Source: Symsagittifera roscoffensis (Eukaryota > Xenacoelomorpha > Acoela > Convolutidae). From it: a stretch of 64,000 nucleotides of DNA. Position numbers and translations under genes: made by a program. The stretch spans positions 20,209,613-20,273,612 of the forward strand of contig NC_087071.1 of NCBI RefSeq assembly GCF_963678635.1, written 5' to 3'. Below, one piece after another: positions 13,001 to 25,000 of the stretch; position 1 is the first letter of the stretch; each line of letters begins with the position of its first letter. A model generated the notes under the pieces. That model had not been told where the DNA came from, searched no databases, and saw only the letters and a program-made list of their open reading frames with translations.

Positions 13001-16000
13001 TCGCGCCGCTCAAGTCTTTTCTTAAGTCGCGTCGCTCTGCTCAAGTCTTGTCTTAAGTCGCGCCGCGCCGCCTAAGTCTCTTTTCAAGTCGCGTCGCGCC
13101 GCTTAAGTCTTTTCTTAAGTCGCGCCGCGCCGCTAAAGTCTTTTCTTAAGTCGCACGGCATTGCCTAAGTCTTTTCTTAAGTCGCGGCGCGCCTCTTAAG
13201 TCTTTTATCAAGTCGCTTCGCGCCGCTTAAGTCTTTTCTTAAGTCGCGCCGCGCCGCTTAAGTCTTTTCTTAAGTCGCGCCGCGCCGCTTAAACTTTTTC
13301 TTAAGTCGCGCCGCTTAAGTTTTTTGTCAAGTCGCGCCGCTTAAGTCTTTTTTAAGTCGCACCTCATCAAATCTTTTTAAAGTCGCGCCGCTTAGGTCTT
13401 TTCCTAAGTCGCGCCGCTCAAGTCTTTTCTTAAGTCGCGCTGCGCCGCTCAAGTTCTTTCTTAAGTCTCGTCGCGCCGCTCAAGTCTTTTTTCAAGTCGC
13501 GCCGCGCTGCTTAAGTTTTTTCCTAAAGCGCGCCGCGCCGCTTAAGTCCTTTCTTGATTCGCGCCGCGCCGCTTAAGTTTTTTCTTAAAACGCCGCGCAG
13601 CTTAAGTCTTTTTTTTAAAGTCGTGCCGCGCTGCCTAAGTCTTTTCTTAATTCACGCCGCGCCACTTAAATCTTTTCATAAGTCGCGCCGCAACGCTCAT
13701 ATCTTTTCTTAAGTTGCGCCGCGCCGCTAAAGTCTTTTCTTAAGTCGCACGGAATTGCCTAGTCTTTTCTTAATTTCGCGGCGCGCCGCTTAAGTCTTTT
13801 GTCAAGTCGCGTCGCGCCGCTTATTTTTTTTAAAGTCGCGCCGCGTCGCTTAAGTCTTTTCTTAAGTTGCGCGCGCCGCTTAAACCTTTTCTTAAGTCGC
13901 GCCGCTTAAATTTTATCTCAAGTCGCGCCGATTAAGTTTTTTCTTAAGTCGCGCCGCGCCGCTAAAATCTTTTCTTAAGTCGCACGGCATTGCCTAGTCT
14001 TTTCTTAAATTCGCGGCGCGCCGCTTTAGTCTTTTGTCAAGTCACTTCGCGCCGCTTAAGTTTTTTCTTAAGTCGCGCCGCGCCTCTTATGTCTTTTCTT
14101 AAGTCGCGCCGCGCCGCTTAAACTTTTTCTTAAATCGCGCCGCTTAAGTCTTTTTTTAAGTCGCACCGCATTAAGTCTTTTGTCAAGTCGCGTCGCGCCG
14201 CTTATTTTTTTTAAAGTCGCGCCGCGTCGCTTAAGTCTTTTCTTAAGTTGCGCGCGCCGCTTAAACCTTTTCTTAAGTCGCGCCGCTTAAATTTTATCTC
14301 AAGTCGCGCCGATTAAGTTTTTTTTTAAGTCGCGCCGCGCCGCTAAAGTCTTTTCTTAAGTCGCACGGCATTGCCTAGTCTTTTCTTAAATTCGCGGCGC
14401 GCCGCTTTTGTCTTTTGTCAAGTCACTTCGCGCCGATTAAGTTTTTTCTTAAGTCGCGCCGCGCCGCTAAAGTCTTTTCTTAAGTCGCACGGCATTGCCT
14501 AGTCTTTTCTTAAATTCGCGGCGCGCCGCTTTAGTCTTTTGTCAAGTCACTTCGCGCCGCTTAAGTTTTTTCTTAAGTCGCGCCGCGCCGCTTATGTCTT
14601 TTCTTAAGTCGCGCCGCGCCGCTTAAGATTTTTCTTAAATCGCGTCGCTTAAGTCTTTTCTTAAGTTGCGCGCGCCGCTTAAACCTTTTCTTAAGTCGCG
14701 CCGCTTAAATTTTATCTCAAGTCGCGCCGATTAAGTTTTTTCTTAAGTCGCGCCGCGCCGCTAAAATCTTTTCTTAAGTCGCACGGCATTGCCTAGTCTT
14801 TTCTTAAATTCGCGGCGCGCCGCTTTAGTCTTTTGTCAAGTCACTTCGCGCCGCTTAAGTTTTTTCTTTTCAGCGCCGCGCCGCTTATGTCTTTTCTTAA
14901 GTCGCGCCGCGCCGCTTAAACTTTTTCTTAAATCGCGCCGCTTTAGTTTTTTGTCAATTCACTTCGCGCCGTTTAAATTTTTTCCTAAGTCGCGCCGCTT
15001 AAGTCTTTTCTTAAGTCGTACCGCTTAAGTCTCTTCTTATGTCGTACCGCTTAAGTCTTTTCTTAAGTCGCGCCGCTTAAGTTTTTTCTGACGTCGCGCC
15101 GCGCCACTTAAGTCTTTTCTTAAGTCGCGCCGCTTAAGTCTTCTCTGAAGTCGCGCCGCGCCGCTGAAGTTTTTTCATAAGTCGCGCCGCTTAAGTCTTT
15201 TCTCAAGTCGCGCCGCTTAAGTCTTTTCTTAAGTCCCGCCGCTCAAGTCTTTTCTTAAGTCACGTCGCGCCGCTTAAGTCTTTTCTTAAGTCGCGTCGCG
15301 CCGCGCCGCTGAACCTTTTCTTAAGTCACACCGCTTTAACCTTTTCTTAAGTCACGCCGCGCCGCTGAAGTTTTTTCTAAAGTCGCGTCGCGCGGCTAAA
15401 GTCTTTTCTTAAGTCGCGCCGCGCTGCTTAAGCCTTTTCTTAAGGCGCGTTGCGCCGCCTTAAGTCTTTTCTTCAGTCGCGCCGCGCCGCTTAAGTCTTT
15501 TCTTCAGTCGCGCCGCAATGCTTAAGTTTTTTCATAAGTCGCGCCGCTTAAGCTTTTTCTTAAGTCGCACCGTTTAAGTCTTTTCTTAAGTCGTACCGCT
15601 TAAGTCTCTTCTTATGTCAAACCGCTCTTAAGTCGCGCCGCTTAAGTCTTGTCATAAGTCGCGCCGCTTAAGTCTTTTCTGAAGTCGCGCCTCGCCGGTC
15701 AAGTTTTTTCTTAAGTCGCGCCGCTTAAGTCTTTTCTCAAGTCAAGCCGCTTAAGTCTTTTCTTAAGTCGCGCCTCTTAAATCTTTCTTCAAGTCGCGCC
15801 GCTTAAGTCTTTTCTTAAGTCGCACCGCTAAAGTCTTTTCTTAAGTCGTACCGCTTAAGTCTCTTCTTATATCGTACCGCTTAAGTCTTTTCTTAAGTCG
15901 CACCGCTTAAGTCTTTTCTGACGTCGCGCCGCGCCACTTAAGTATTTTCTTAAGTCGCGCCCCTTAAGTCTTCTCTGAAGTCGCGCGGCGACGCTGAAAT

Positions 16001-19000
16001 TTTTTCATAAGTTGCGCCGCTTAAGTCTTTTCTCAAGTCGCGCCGCTTAAGTCTTTTCTGAAGTCGCGCCGCTTAAGTCTTTTCTTAAGTCGCACAGCTT
16101 AAATCTTTTCTTAAGTCGCGCCGCTTAAGTTTTTTCTTAAGTCGCGCCGCTTGAGTCTTTTCTTAAGTCGCGCCGCTTAAGTCGTTTCTTAAGCCGCCAA
16201 GCTTAAGTATTTTCTTAAGTCCTGCCGCTGAGGCATGTTTTTAAGTCGCGCCGCTTAAGTCCTTTCTTAAGTCGCGCGGCGTCGCTTAAGTATTTTCTGA
16301 AGTCGCGCCGCGCCGCTTCAAAATTTTCTTAAGTCGCACCGTAATGCTTAAGTCTTTCTTAAGTCTTGCCGCTCAAGTCTTTTCTTAAGTCGCGCCGCGC
16401 CGCGCCACGCCGCTTAAGCCTTTTATTAAGTCGCGCCGCTTTAGCCTTTTCTTAAGTCGCGCCGCGCCGCTGAAGTATTTTCTAAAGTCGCGCCGCGCCG
16501 CTAAAGTCTTTTCTTAAGTCGTGCCGCGCTGCTTAAGTCTTTTCTTGAAACGCGCCGCAACGCTTAAGTTTTTTCATAAGTCGCGCCGATTAAGCCTTTT
16601 CTTAAGTCGCGCCGCTTAAGTCTTTTCTCAAGTCGCGCCGTTTAAGTCTTTTCTTAAGTCGCACCGTTTAAGTCTTTTGTTAAGTCGTGCCGCTTAAGTC
16701 TTTTATTATGTCATGCCACTTAAGTCTTTTCTTAAGTCGCGCCGCTTAAGTCTTTTCTGAAGTCGCGCCGCGCCGCTGAAGTCTTTTCTTAAGTCGCGCC
16801 GCTTAAGTCTTTTCTGAAGTCGCGCCGCGCCGCTGAAGTTTTTTCTTAAGTCGCGCCGCTTAAATCTTTTCATAAGTCGCGCCGCAACGCTCATATCTTT
16901 TCTTAAGTTGCGCCGCGCCGCTAAAGTCTTTTCTTAAGTCGCACGGAATTGCCTAGTCTTTTCTTAATTTCGCGGCGCGCCGCTTAAGTCTTTTGTCAAG
17001 TCGCGTCGCGCCGCTTATTTTTTTTAAAATCGCGCCGCGTCGCTTAAGTCTTTTCTTAAGTTGCGCGCGCCGCTTAAACCTTTCCTTAAGTCGCGCCGCT
17101 TAAATTTTATCTCAAGTCGCGCCGATTAAGTTTTTTCTTAAGTCGCGCCGCGCCGCTTAAGTCTTTTCTTAAGTCGCAGGGCATTGCCTACTCTTTTCTT
17201 AAATTCGCGGCGCGCCGCTTTAGTCTTTTGTCAAGTCACTTCGCGCCGCTTAAGTTTTTTCTTAAGTCGCGCCGCGCCGCTTATGTCTTTTCTTAAGTCG
17301 CGCCACGCCGCTTAAACTTTTTCTTAAATCGCGCCGCTTAAGTCTTTTTTTAAGTCGCACCGCATCAAGTCTTTTTCAAGTCGCGCCGTTTAAATTTTTT
17401 CCTAAGTCGCGCCGCTTAAGTCTTTTCTTAAGTCGTACCGCTTAAGTCTCTTCTTATGTCGTACCGCTTAAGTATTTTCTTAAGTCGCGCCGCTTAAGTT
17501 TTTTCTGACGTCGCGCCGCGCCACTTAAGTCTTTTCTTAAGTCGCGCCGCTTAAGTCTTCTCTGAAGTCGCGCCGCGCCGCTGAAGTTTTTTCATAAGTC
17601 GCGCCGCTTAAGTCTTTTCTCAAGTCGCGCCGCTTAAGTCTTTTCTTAAGTCCCGCCGCTCAAGTCTTTTCTTAAGTCACGTCGCGCCGCTTAAGTTGTT
17701 TCTTAAGTCGCGTCGCGCCGCGCCGCTGAACCTTTTTCTTAAGTCACACCGCTTTAGTCTTTTCTTAAGTCACACCGCGCCGCTGAAGTTTTTTCTAAAG
17801 TCGCGTCGCGCCGCTAAAGTCTTTTCTTAAGTCGCGCCGCGCTGCTTAAGTCTTTTCTTAAGGCGCGTCGCGCCGCCTTAAGTCTTTTCTTCAGTCGCGC
17901 CGCGCCGCTTAAGTCTTTTCTTCAGTCGCGCCGCGCCGCTTAAGTCTGTTCTTAAGTCGCGCCGCAATGCTTAAGTTTTTTCATAAGTCGCGCCGCTTAA
18001 GCTTTTTCTTAAGTCGCACCGTTTAAGTCTTTTCTTAAGTCGTACCGCTTAAGTCTCTTCTTATGTCAAACCGCTCTTAAGTCGCGCCGCTTAAGTCTTG
18101 TCATAAGTCGCGCCGCTTAAGTCTTTTCTGAAGTCGCGCCTCACCGGTCAAGTTTTTTCTTAAGTCGCGCCGCTTAAGTCTTTTCTCAAGTCAAGCCGCT
18201 TAAGTCTTTTCTTAAGTCGCGCCTCTTAAGTCTTTTCTTAAGTCGCACAGCTTAAGTCTTTTCTTAAGTCGCGCCGCTTAAGCTTTTTCTTTAGTCGCGC
18301 CGCTTAAATCTTTCTTCAAGTCGCGCCGCTTAAGTCTTTTCTTAAGTCGCACCGCTTAAGTCTTTTCTTAAGTCGTACCACTTAAGTCTCTTCTTATTTC
18401 GTACCGCTTAAGTCTTTTCTTAAGTCGCGCCGCTTAAGTCTTTTCTGACGTCGCGCCGCGCCACTTAAGTATTTTCTTAAGTCGCGCCGCTTAAGTCTTC
18501 TCTGAAGTCGCGCCGCGACGCTGAAATTTTTTCATAAGTCGCGCCGCTTAAGTCTTTTCTCAAGTCGCGCCGCTTAAGTCTTTTCTGAAGTCGCGCCGCT
18601 TAAGTCTTTTCTTAAGTCGCACAGCTTAAATCTTTTCTTAATTCGCGCCGCTTAAGTTTTTTCTTAAGTCGCGCCGCTTGAGCCTTTTCTTAAGTCGCGC
18701 CGCTTAAGTCTTTTCTTAAGCCGCCAAGCTTAAGTCTTTTCTTAAGTCCTGCCGCTGAGGCATGTTTTTAAGTCGCGCCGCTTAAGTCCTTTCTTAAGTC
18801 GCGCGGCGTCGCTTAAGTATTTTCTGAAGTCGCGCCGCGCCGCTTTAAAATTTTCTTAAGTCGCACCGTAATGCTTAAGTCTTTCTTAAGTCTTGCCGCT
18901 CAAGTCTTTTCTTAAGTCGCGCCGCGCCGCGCCACGCCACGCCACGCCACGCCGCTTAAGCCTTTTATTAAGTCGCGCCGCTTTAGCCTTTTCTTAAGTC

Positions 19001-22000
19001 GCGCCGCGCCGCTGAAATATTTTCTAAAGTCGCGCCGCGCCGCTAAAGTCTTTTTTTAAGTCGTGCCGCGCTGCTTAAGTCTTTTCTTGAAACGCGCCGC
19101 AACGCTTAAGTTTTTTCATAAGTCGCGCCGATTAAGCCTTTTCTTAAGTCGCGCGCTTAAGTCTTCTCTCAAGTCGCGCCGTTTAAGTCTTTTCTTAAGT
19201 CGCACCGTTTAAGTCTTTTGTTAAGTCGTGCCGCTTAAGTCTTTTCTTATGTCATGCCACTTAAGTCTTTTCTTAAGTCGCGCCGCTTAAGTCTTTTCTG
19301 AAGTCGCGCCGCGCCGCTTAAGTCTGTTCTTAAGTCGCGCCGCTTAAGTCTTTTCTGAAGTCACGCCGCGCCGCTGAAGTTTTTTCTTAAGTCGCGCCGC
19401 TTAAATCTTCTCTCAAGTCGCGCCGCTTAAGTCTTTTGATAAGTCGCGTCGCGCCGCTTAAGTCTTTTGTTAAGTCGCGCGCTTAAGTCTTTTCTCAAGT
19501 CGCGTCGCGCCATCAAGTCTTTTTTTAAGTCGCGCCGCGCCGCTTAAGCACTTTCTTTAGTCGCGCCGCGTAAGTCTTTTCTTAATTCGCGCCGCGATGC
19601 TTAAGTCGTTACTTGAAACCCTCCGCAACGCTTAAGTTTTTTCATAAGTCGCGCCGCTTAAGTATTTTCTTAAGTCGCACCACTTAAGTCTTTTCTTAAG
19701 TCGCCCGCTCAAGTCTTTTCTTAAGTCGCGCCGCTTAAGCCTTCCTTAAGTCGAGCCGCTTAAGTCTTTTCTTAAGTCGCGCCGCGCTGCTTAAGTCGTT
19801 ACTTGAAACCCTCCGCAAAGCTTAAGTTTTTTCATAAGTCGCGCCGTTTAAGTATTTTCTTAAGTCGCACCGCTTAAGTCTTTTCTTAAGTCGCCCGCTC
19901 AAGTCTTTTCTTAAGTCGCGCCGCTTAAGCCTTTCTTAAGTCGAGCCGCTTAAGTCTTTTCTTAAGTCGCGCCGCGCTGCTTAAGTCTTTACTTGAAACG
20001 CGCCGCAACGCTTAAGTTTTTTCATAAGTCGCGCCACTTAAGTCTTTTCTTAAGTCGCACCGCTTAAGTCTTTTCTAAAGTCGCCCGCTCAAGTCTTTTC
20101 TCAAGTCGCGCCGCTTAAGTCTTTTCTTAAGTCGCACCGCTTAAGTCTTTTCTTAAGTCGTACCGCTTATGTCTCTTCTTATGTCGTACCGCTTAAGTCT
20201 TTTCTTAAGTCGCGCCACTTAAGTCTTTTCTTAAGTCGCCCAGCTTAAGTCTTTTTTTAAGTCGCGCCGATGTAGCATTTTCTTAAGTCGCGCCGCTTAA
20301 GTCCTTTCTTAAGTCGCGCGGCGTCGCTTTAGTATTTTCTGAAGTCGCGCCGCGCCGCTTTAGTGTTTTCTTAAGTCGCGCCGCAATGCTCAAGTTTTTT
20401 CTTAAGTCTTGCCGCTCAAGTCTTTTCTAAAGTCGCGCCGCGCCGCTTAAGCCTTTTATTAAGTCGCGCCGCTTTAGGCTTTTCTTAAGTCGCGCCGCGC
20501 CGCTGAAATATTTTCTAAAGTCGCGCCGCGCCGCTAAAGTCTTTTCTTAAGTCGCGCCGCGCTGCTTAAGTCTTTTCTTGAAACGCGCCGCAACGCTTAA
20601 GTTTTTTCATAAGTCGCGCCGATTAAGCTTTTTCTTAAGTCGCGCCGCCTAAATCTTTTCTTAAGTCGCACCAATTAAGTCTTGTTAATTCGTGCCGCTT
20701 AAGTTTTTTCTTATGTCGTGCCGCTTAAGTCTTTTCTTAAGTCGCGCCGCTTAAGTCTTTTCTGTAGTCGCGCCGCGCCGCTTAAGTCTTTTCTTAAGTC
20801 GCGCCGCTTAAGTCTTTTCTGAAGCCGCGCCGCGCCGCTGAAGTTTTTTCTTAAATCGGGACGCTTAAATCTTCTCTCAAGTCGCGCCGCTTAAGTATTT
20901 TCTTAAGTCGCGTCGCGCCGCTTAAGTCTTTTCTCAAGTCGCGTCGCTTTAGTCTTTTCTCAAGTCGCGTCGCGCCATCAAGTTTTTTTTTAAGTCGCGC
21001 CGCGCCGCTTAAGCCTTTTTTTTAGTCGCGCCGCTTAAGCCTTTCTTAAGTGGCGCCGTTTAAACCCTTTCTTATTTCGCACCTTTTAAGTCTTTTCTTA
21101 AGTCGCCCGCTCAAGTCTTTTCTTAAGTCGCGCCGCTTAAGCCTTTCTTAAGTCGAGCCGCTTAAGTCTTTTCTTAAGTCGCGCCGCGCTGCTTAAGTCT
21201 TTACTTGAAACGCGCCGCAACGCTTAAGTTTTTTTTTATAAGTCGCGCCGATTAAGCCTTTTCTTATTTCGCACCTTTTAAGTATTTTCTTAAGTCGTCC
21301 GCTCAAGTCTTTTCTTAAGTCGTAGTCGTACCGCTTAAGTCTCTTCTTATGTCGTACCGCTTAAGTCTTTTCTTAAGTCGCGCCGCTTAAGTCATTTCTG
21401 ACGTCGCGCCACGCCACTTAAGTCTTTTCTTAAGTCGCGCCGCTTAAGTATTTTCTGAAGTCGCGCCGCGCCGCTGAAGTTTTTTCTTAAGTCGCGCCGC
21501 TTAAGTCTTTATTCAAGTCGCGCCGCTTAAGTCTTTTCTCAAGTCGCGCCGCTTAAGTCTTTTCTTAAGTCGCACAGCCTAAGTCTTTTCTTAAGTCGCG
21601 CCGCTTAAGTTTTTTCTTAAGTCGCGCCGCTTGAGTCTTTTCTTAAGTCGCGCCGCTTAAGTCTTTTCTTAAGTCGCCCAGCTTAAGTATTTTCTTAAGT
21701 CGCGCCGCTGAGGCATTTTCTTAAGTCGCGCCGCTTAAGTCCTTTCTTAAGTCGCGCGGCGTCGCTTAAGTATTTTCTGAAGTCGCGCCGCGCCGCTTTA
21801 ATATTTTCTTAAGTCACGCCGCAATACTTAAGTCTTGCCGCTCAAGTCTTTTCTTAAGTCGCGTCGCGCCGCGCCACGCCACGCCGCTTAAGCCTTTTTT
21901 TAAGTCGCGCCGCTTTAGCCTTTTCTTAAGTCGCGCCGCGCCGCTGAAGTATTTTCTTGAAACGCGCCGCAACGCTTAAGTTTTTTGCATAAGTAGCGCT

Positions 22001-25000
22001 GATTAAGCCTTTTCTTAAGTCGCGCCGCTTAAGTCTTTTCTTAAGTCGCGCCGCTTAAGTCTTTTCTTAAGTCGCACCGTTTAAGTCTTTTGTTAAGTCG
22101 TGCCGCTTAAGTCTTTTCTCATGTCGTGCCGCTTAAGCTTTTTCTTAAGTCGCGCCGCTTAAGTCTTTTCTGAAGTCGCGCCGCGCCGCTTAAGTATTTT
22201 CTTAAGTCGCGCCGCGGCGCTTAAGTATTTTCTTATGTCGCGCCGCTTAAGTCTTTTCTCAAGTCGCGCCACTTAAGTCTTTTCTTAAGTCTCGCCGCTC
22301 AAGTTTTTTTTAAGTCGCGCCATTTAAGTCATTTCTTATTTCGCACCTTTTGAGTTTTTTCTTAAGTCGCGCCGCTTAAGTCTTTTTTTAAGTCATGCCG
22401 CTTAAGTCTTTTCTTAAGTCGCGCCGCTTAAGCCTTTTCTTAAGTCGCGCCGCTTAAGTCCTTTCTTAAGTCGCGCGGCGCCGCTTAAGTATTTTCTAAA
22501 GTCGCGCGGCGCCGCTTAAGTATTTTCTAAAGTCGCGCCGCGCCGTTTAGGTATTTTCTTAAGTCACGCCGCCTAAGTCTTTTCTCAAGTCGCGCCGTTT
22601 AAATATTTTCTGAAGTCGCGCCGCTTAAGTCCTTTCTTAAGTCGGGCGGCGCCGCTTAATCATTTTCTAAAGTCGCGCCGCGCCGCTTAAGTATTTTTTT
22701 AAGTCGCGCCGCAATGCTTAAGTCTTTTCTTAAGTCGCGCCACGCCGCTAAAGTCTTTTCTGAAGTCGCGCCGCGGCACTTAAGTCTTTTCTTATGTCTC
22801 GCCGCTTAAGTCTTTTCTCTAGTCGCGCAACTTAAGTCTTTTCTTAAGTAATGCCGCTTAAGTAATTTCTTAAGTCGCGCCGCGCCGCATAAGTCTTTTC
22901 TTAAGTCACGCCGCGCCGCTTAAGTGTTTTCTTAAGTCGCGCCGCAACGCTTAAGTCTTTTTTTAAAGTCGCGCCGCGCCGCTTAAATTTTTTGTTAAGT
23001 CGCGTCCTGCTGTTTAAGTCTTTCCTTAAGTCGCGCCGTGCCGCTTAAGTCTTTTCTTAAGTCGCGCCGCAACGCTTATGTCTTTTCATAAGTCGCGCCG
23101 CTTAAGCCTTTTCTTAAGTCGCGCCGCTTAAATTTTTTCTCAAGTGGAGCCGCTTAAGTCTTTTCTTAAGTCGCGCCGCTTAAGTATTTACTTAAGTCGC
23201 CCCGCTTAAGTCTTTTCTTATTTCGCGCCGCTTAAGTCTTTTCTTATTTCGCGCTGCTTAAGTGTTTTCTTGAGTTGTGCCGCTTAAGTCTTTTCTCAAG
23301 TCGCGCCGCTTAAGACTTTTATTAAGTCGCGCCGCTTAAGTCTTTTCTTTAGTCGCACCGCTTAAGTCTTTTCTTATTTCGCGCCGCTTAAGTCTTCTCT
23401 TAAAATGCGCCGCCTAAGTCTAATTAAGTCTTTTTTTTCAAGTCGCGCCGCTTAAGTCTTTTCTTAAGTCACGCCGCTTAAGTCTTTTCTTAAGTCGCGC
23501 CGCTTAAGCTTTTTCTGAAGTCGCGCCACTTAAGTCCTTTCTTAAGTCGCGCGGCGCCGCTTAAGTATTTTCTAAAGTCGCGCCGCGCCGCTTAAGTATT
23601 TTCTTAAATCGCTCCGCGCCGCTTAAGTCTTTTCTTTAGTCGCGCCGCTGAAGTCTTTTCTTAAGTCGCGCTGTTTAAACCCTTTCTTATTTCGCACCTT
23701 TTGAGTCTTTTCTTAAGTCACCCGCTCAAGTCTTTTCTTAAGTCGCGCCGCTTAAGCCTTTCTTAAGTCGAGCCGCTTAAGTCTGTTCTTAAGTCGCGCC
23801 GCGCTGCTTAAGTCTTTACCTGAAACGCGCTGCAACGCTTAAGTTTTTTCATAAGTCGCGCCGATTAAGCCTTTTCTTAAGTCGCGCCTCTTAAGTCTCC
23901 TCTCAAGTCGCGCCGCTTAAGTCTTTTCTTAAGTCGCACCGCTTAAGTCTTTTCTTAAGTCGTACCGCTTAAGTCTCTTCTTATGTCGTACCGCTTAAGT
24001 CTTTTCTTAAGTCGCGCCGCTTAAGTCTTTTCTGACGTCGCGCCGCGCCACTTAAGTATTTTCTTAAGTCGCGCCGCTTAAGTATTTTCTGAAATCGCGC
24101 CCCGCCGCTAAAGTTTTTTCTTAAGTCGCGCCGCTTGAGTCTTTTCTCAAGTCGCGCCGCTTAAGTCTTTTCTTAAGTCGCACCGCTTAGATCTTTTCTT
24201 AAGTCGCACAGCTTAAGTCTTTTCTTAAGTCGCGCCGCTTAAGTCTTTTCTTGAGTCGCGCCGCTTGAGTCTTTTCTTAAGTCGCGCCGCTTAATTCTTT
24301 TCTTAAGTCGCCCAGCTTAATTCTTTTCTTTAGTCGCGCCGCTGAGACATTTTCTTAAGTCGCGCCGCTTAAGTCCTTTCTTTAGTCGCGCGGCGTCGCT
24401 TAAGTATTTTCTGAAGTCGCGCCGCGCCGCTTTAATATTTTCTAAAGTTGCGCCGCAATGCTTAAGTCTTTTCTTAAGTCTTGCCGCTCAAGTCTTTTCT
24501 TAAGTCCCGCCGCGCCGCGCCGCGCCGCTCAATTCTTTTCTTAAGTCGCGCCGCTTAAGCCTTTTTTAAGTCGCGCCGCGCCGCTGAAGTATTTTCTAAA
24601 GTCGCGCCGTGCCGCTAAAGTCTTTTCTTAAGTCGCGGCGCGCTGCTTAAGTCTTTTCTTGAAACGCGCCGCAACGCTTAAGTTTTTTCATAAGTAGCGC
24701 TGATTAAGCCTTTTCTTAAATCGCGCCGTGCCGCTAAAGTCTTTTCTTAAGTCGCGCCGCGCTGCTTAAGTCTTTACTTGAAACGCGCCGCAACGCTTAA
24801 GTTTTTTCATAAGTCGCGCCGCTTAAGTCTCCCCTCAAGTAGCGCCGCTTCAGTCTTTTCTTAAGTCGCACCGCTTAAGTCTTTTCTTAAGTCGTACCGC
24901 TTAAGTCTCTTCTGATGTCGTACCGCTTAAGTCTTTTCTTAAGTCGCGCCGCTTAAGTCTTTTCTGACGTCGCGCCGCGCCACTTAAGTCTTTTCTTAAG

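Noticed and set aside
14789-15028. Arg/Ser-rich ORFs in the array (also 16706-16894, 33750-33974, 34797-34982, 35423-35760)
   Set aside because: Units of 26 and 31 bp shift frame each time, open frames are short and chance-like, and no start context, splice sites or domain is present.
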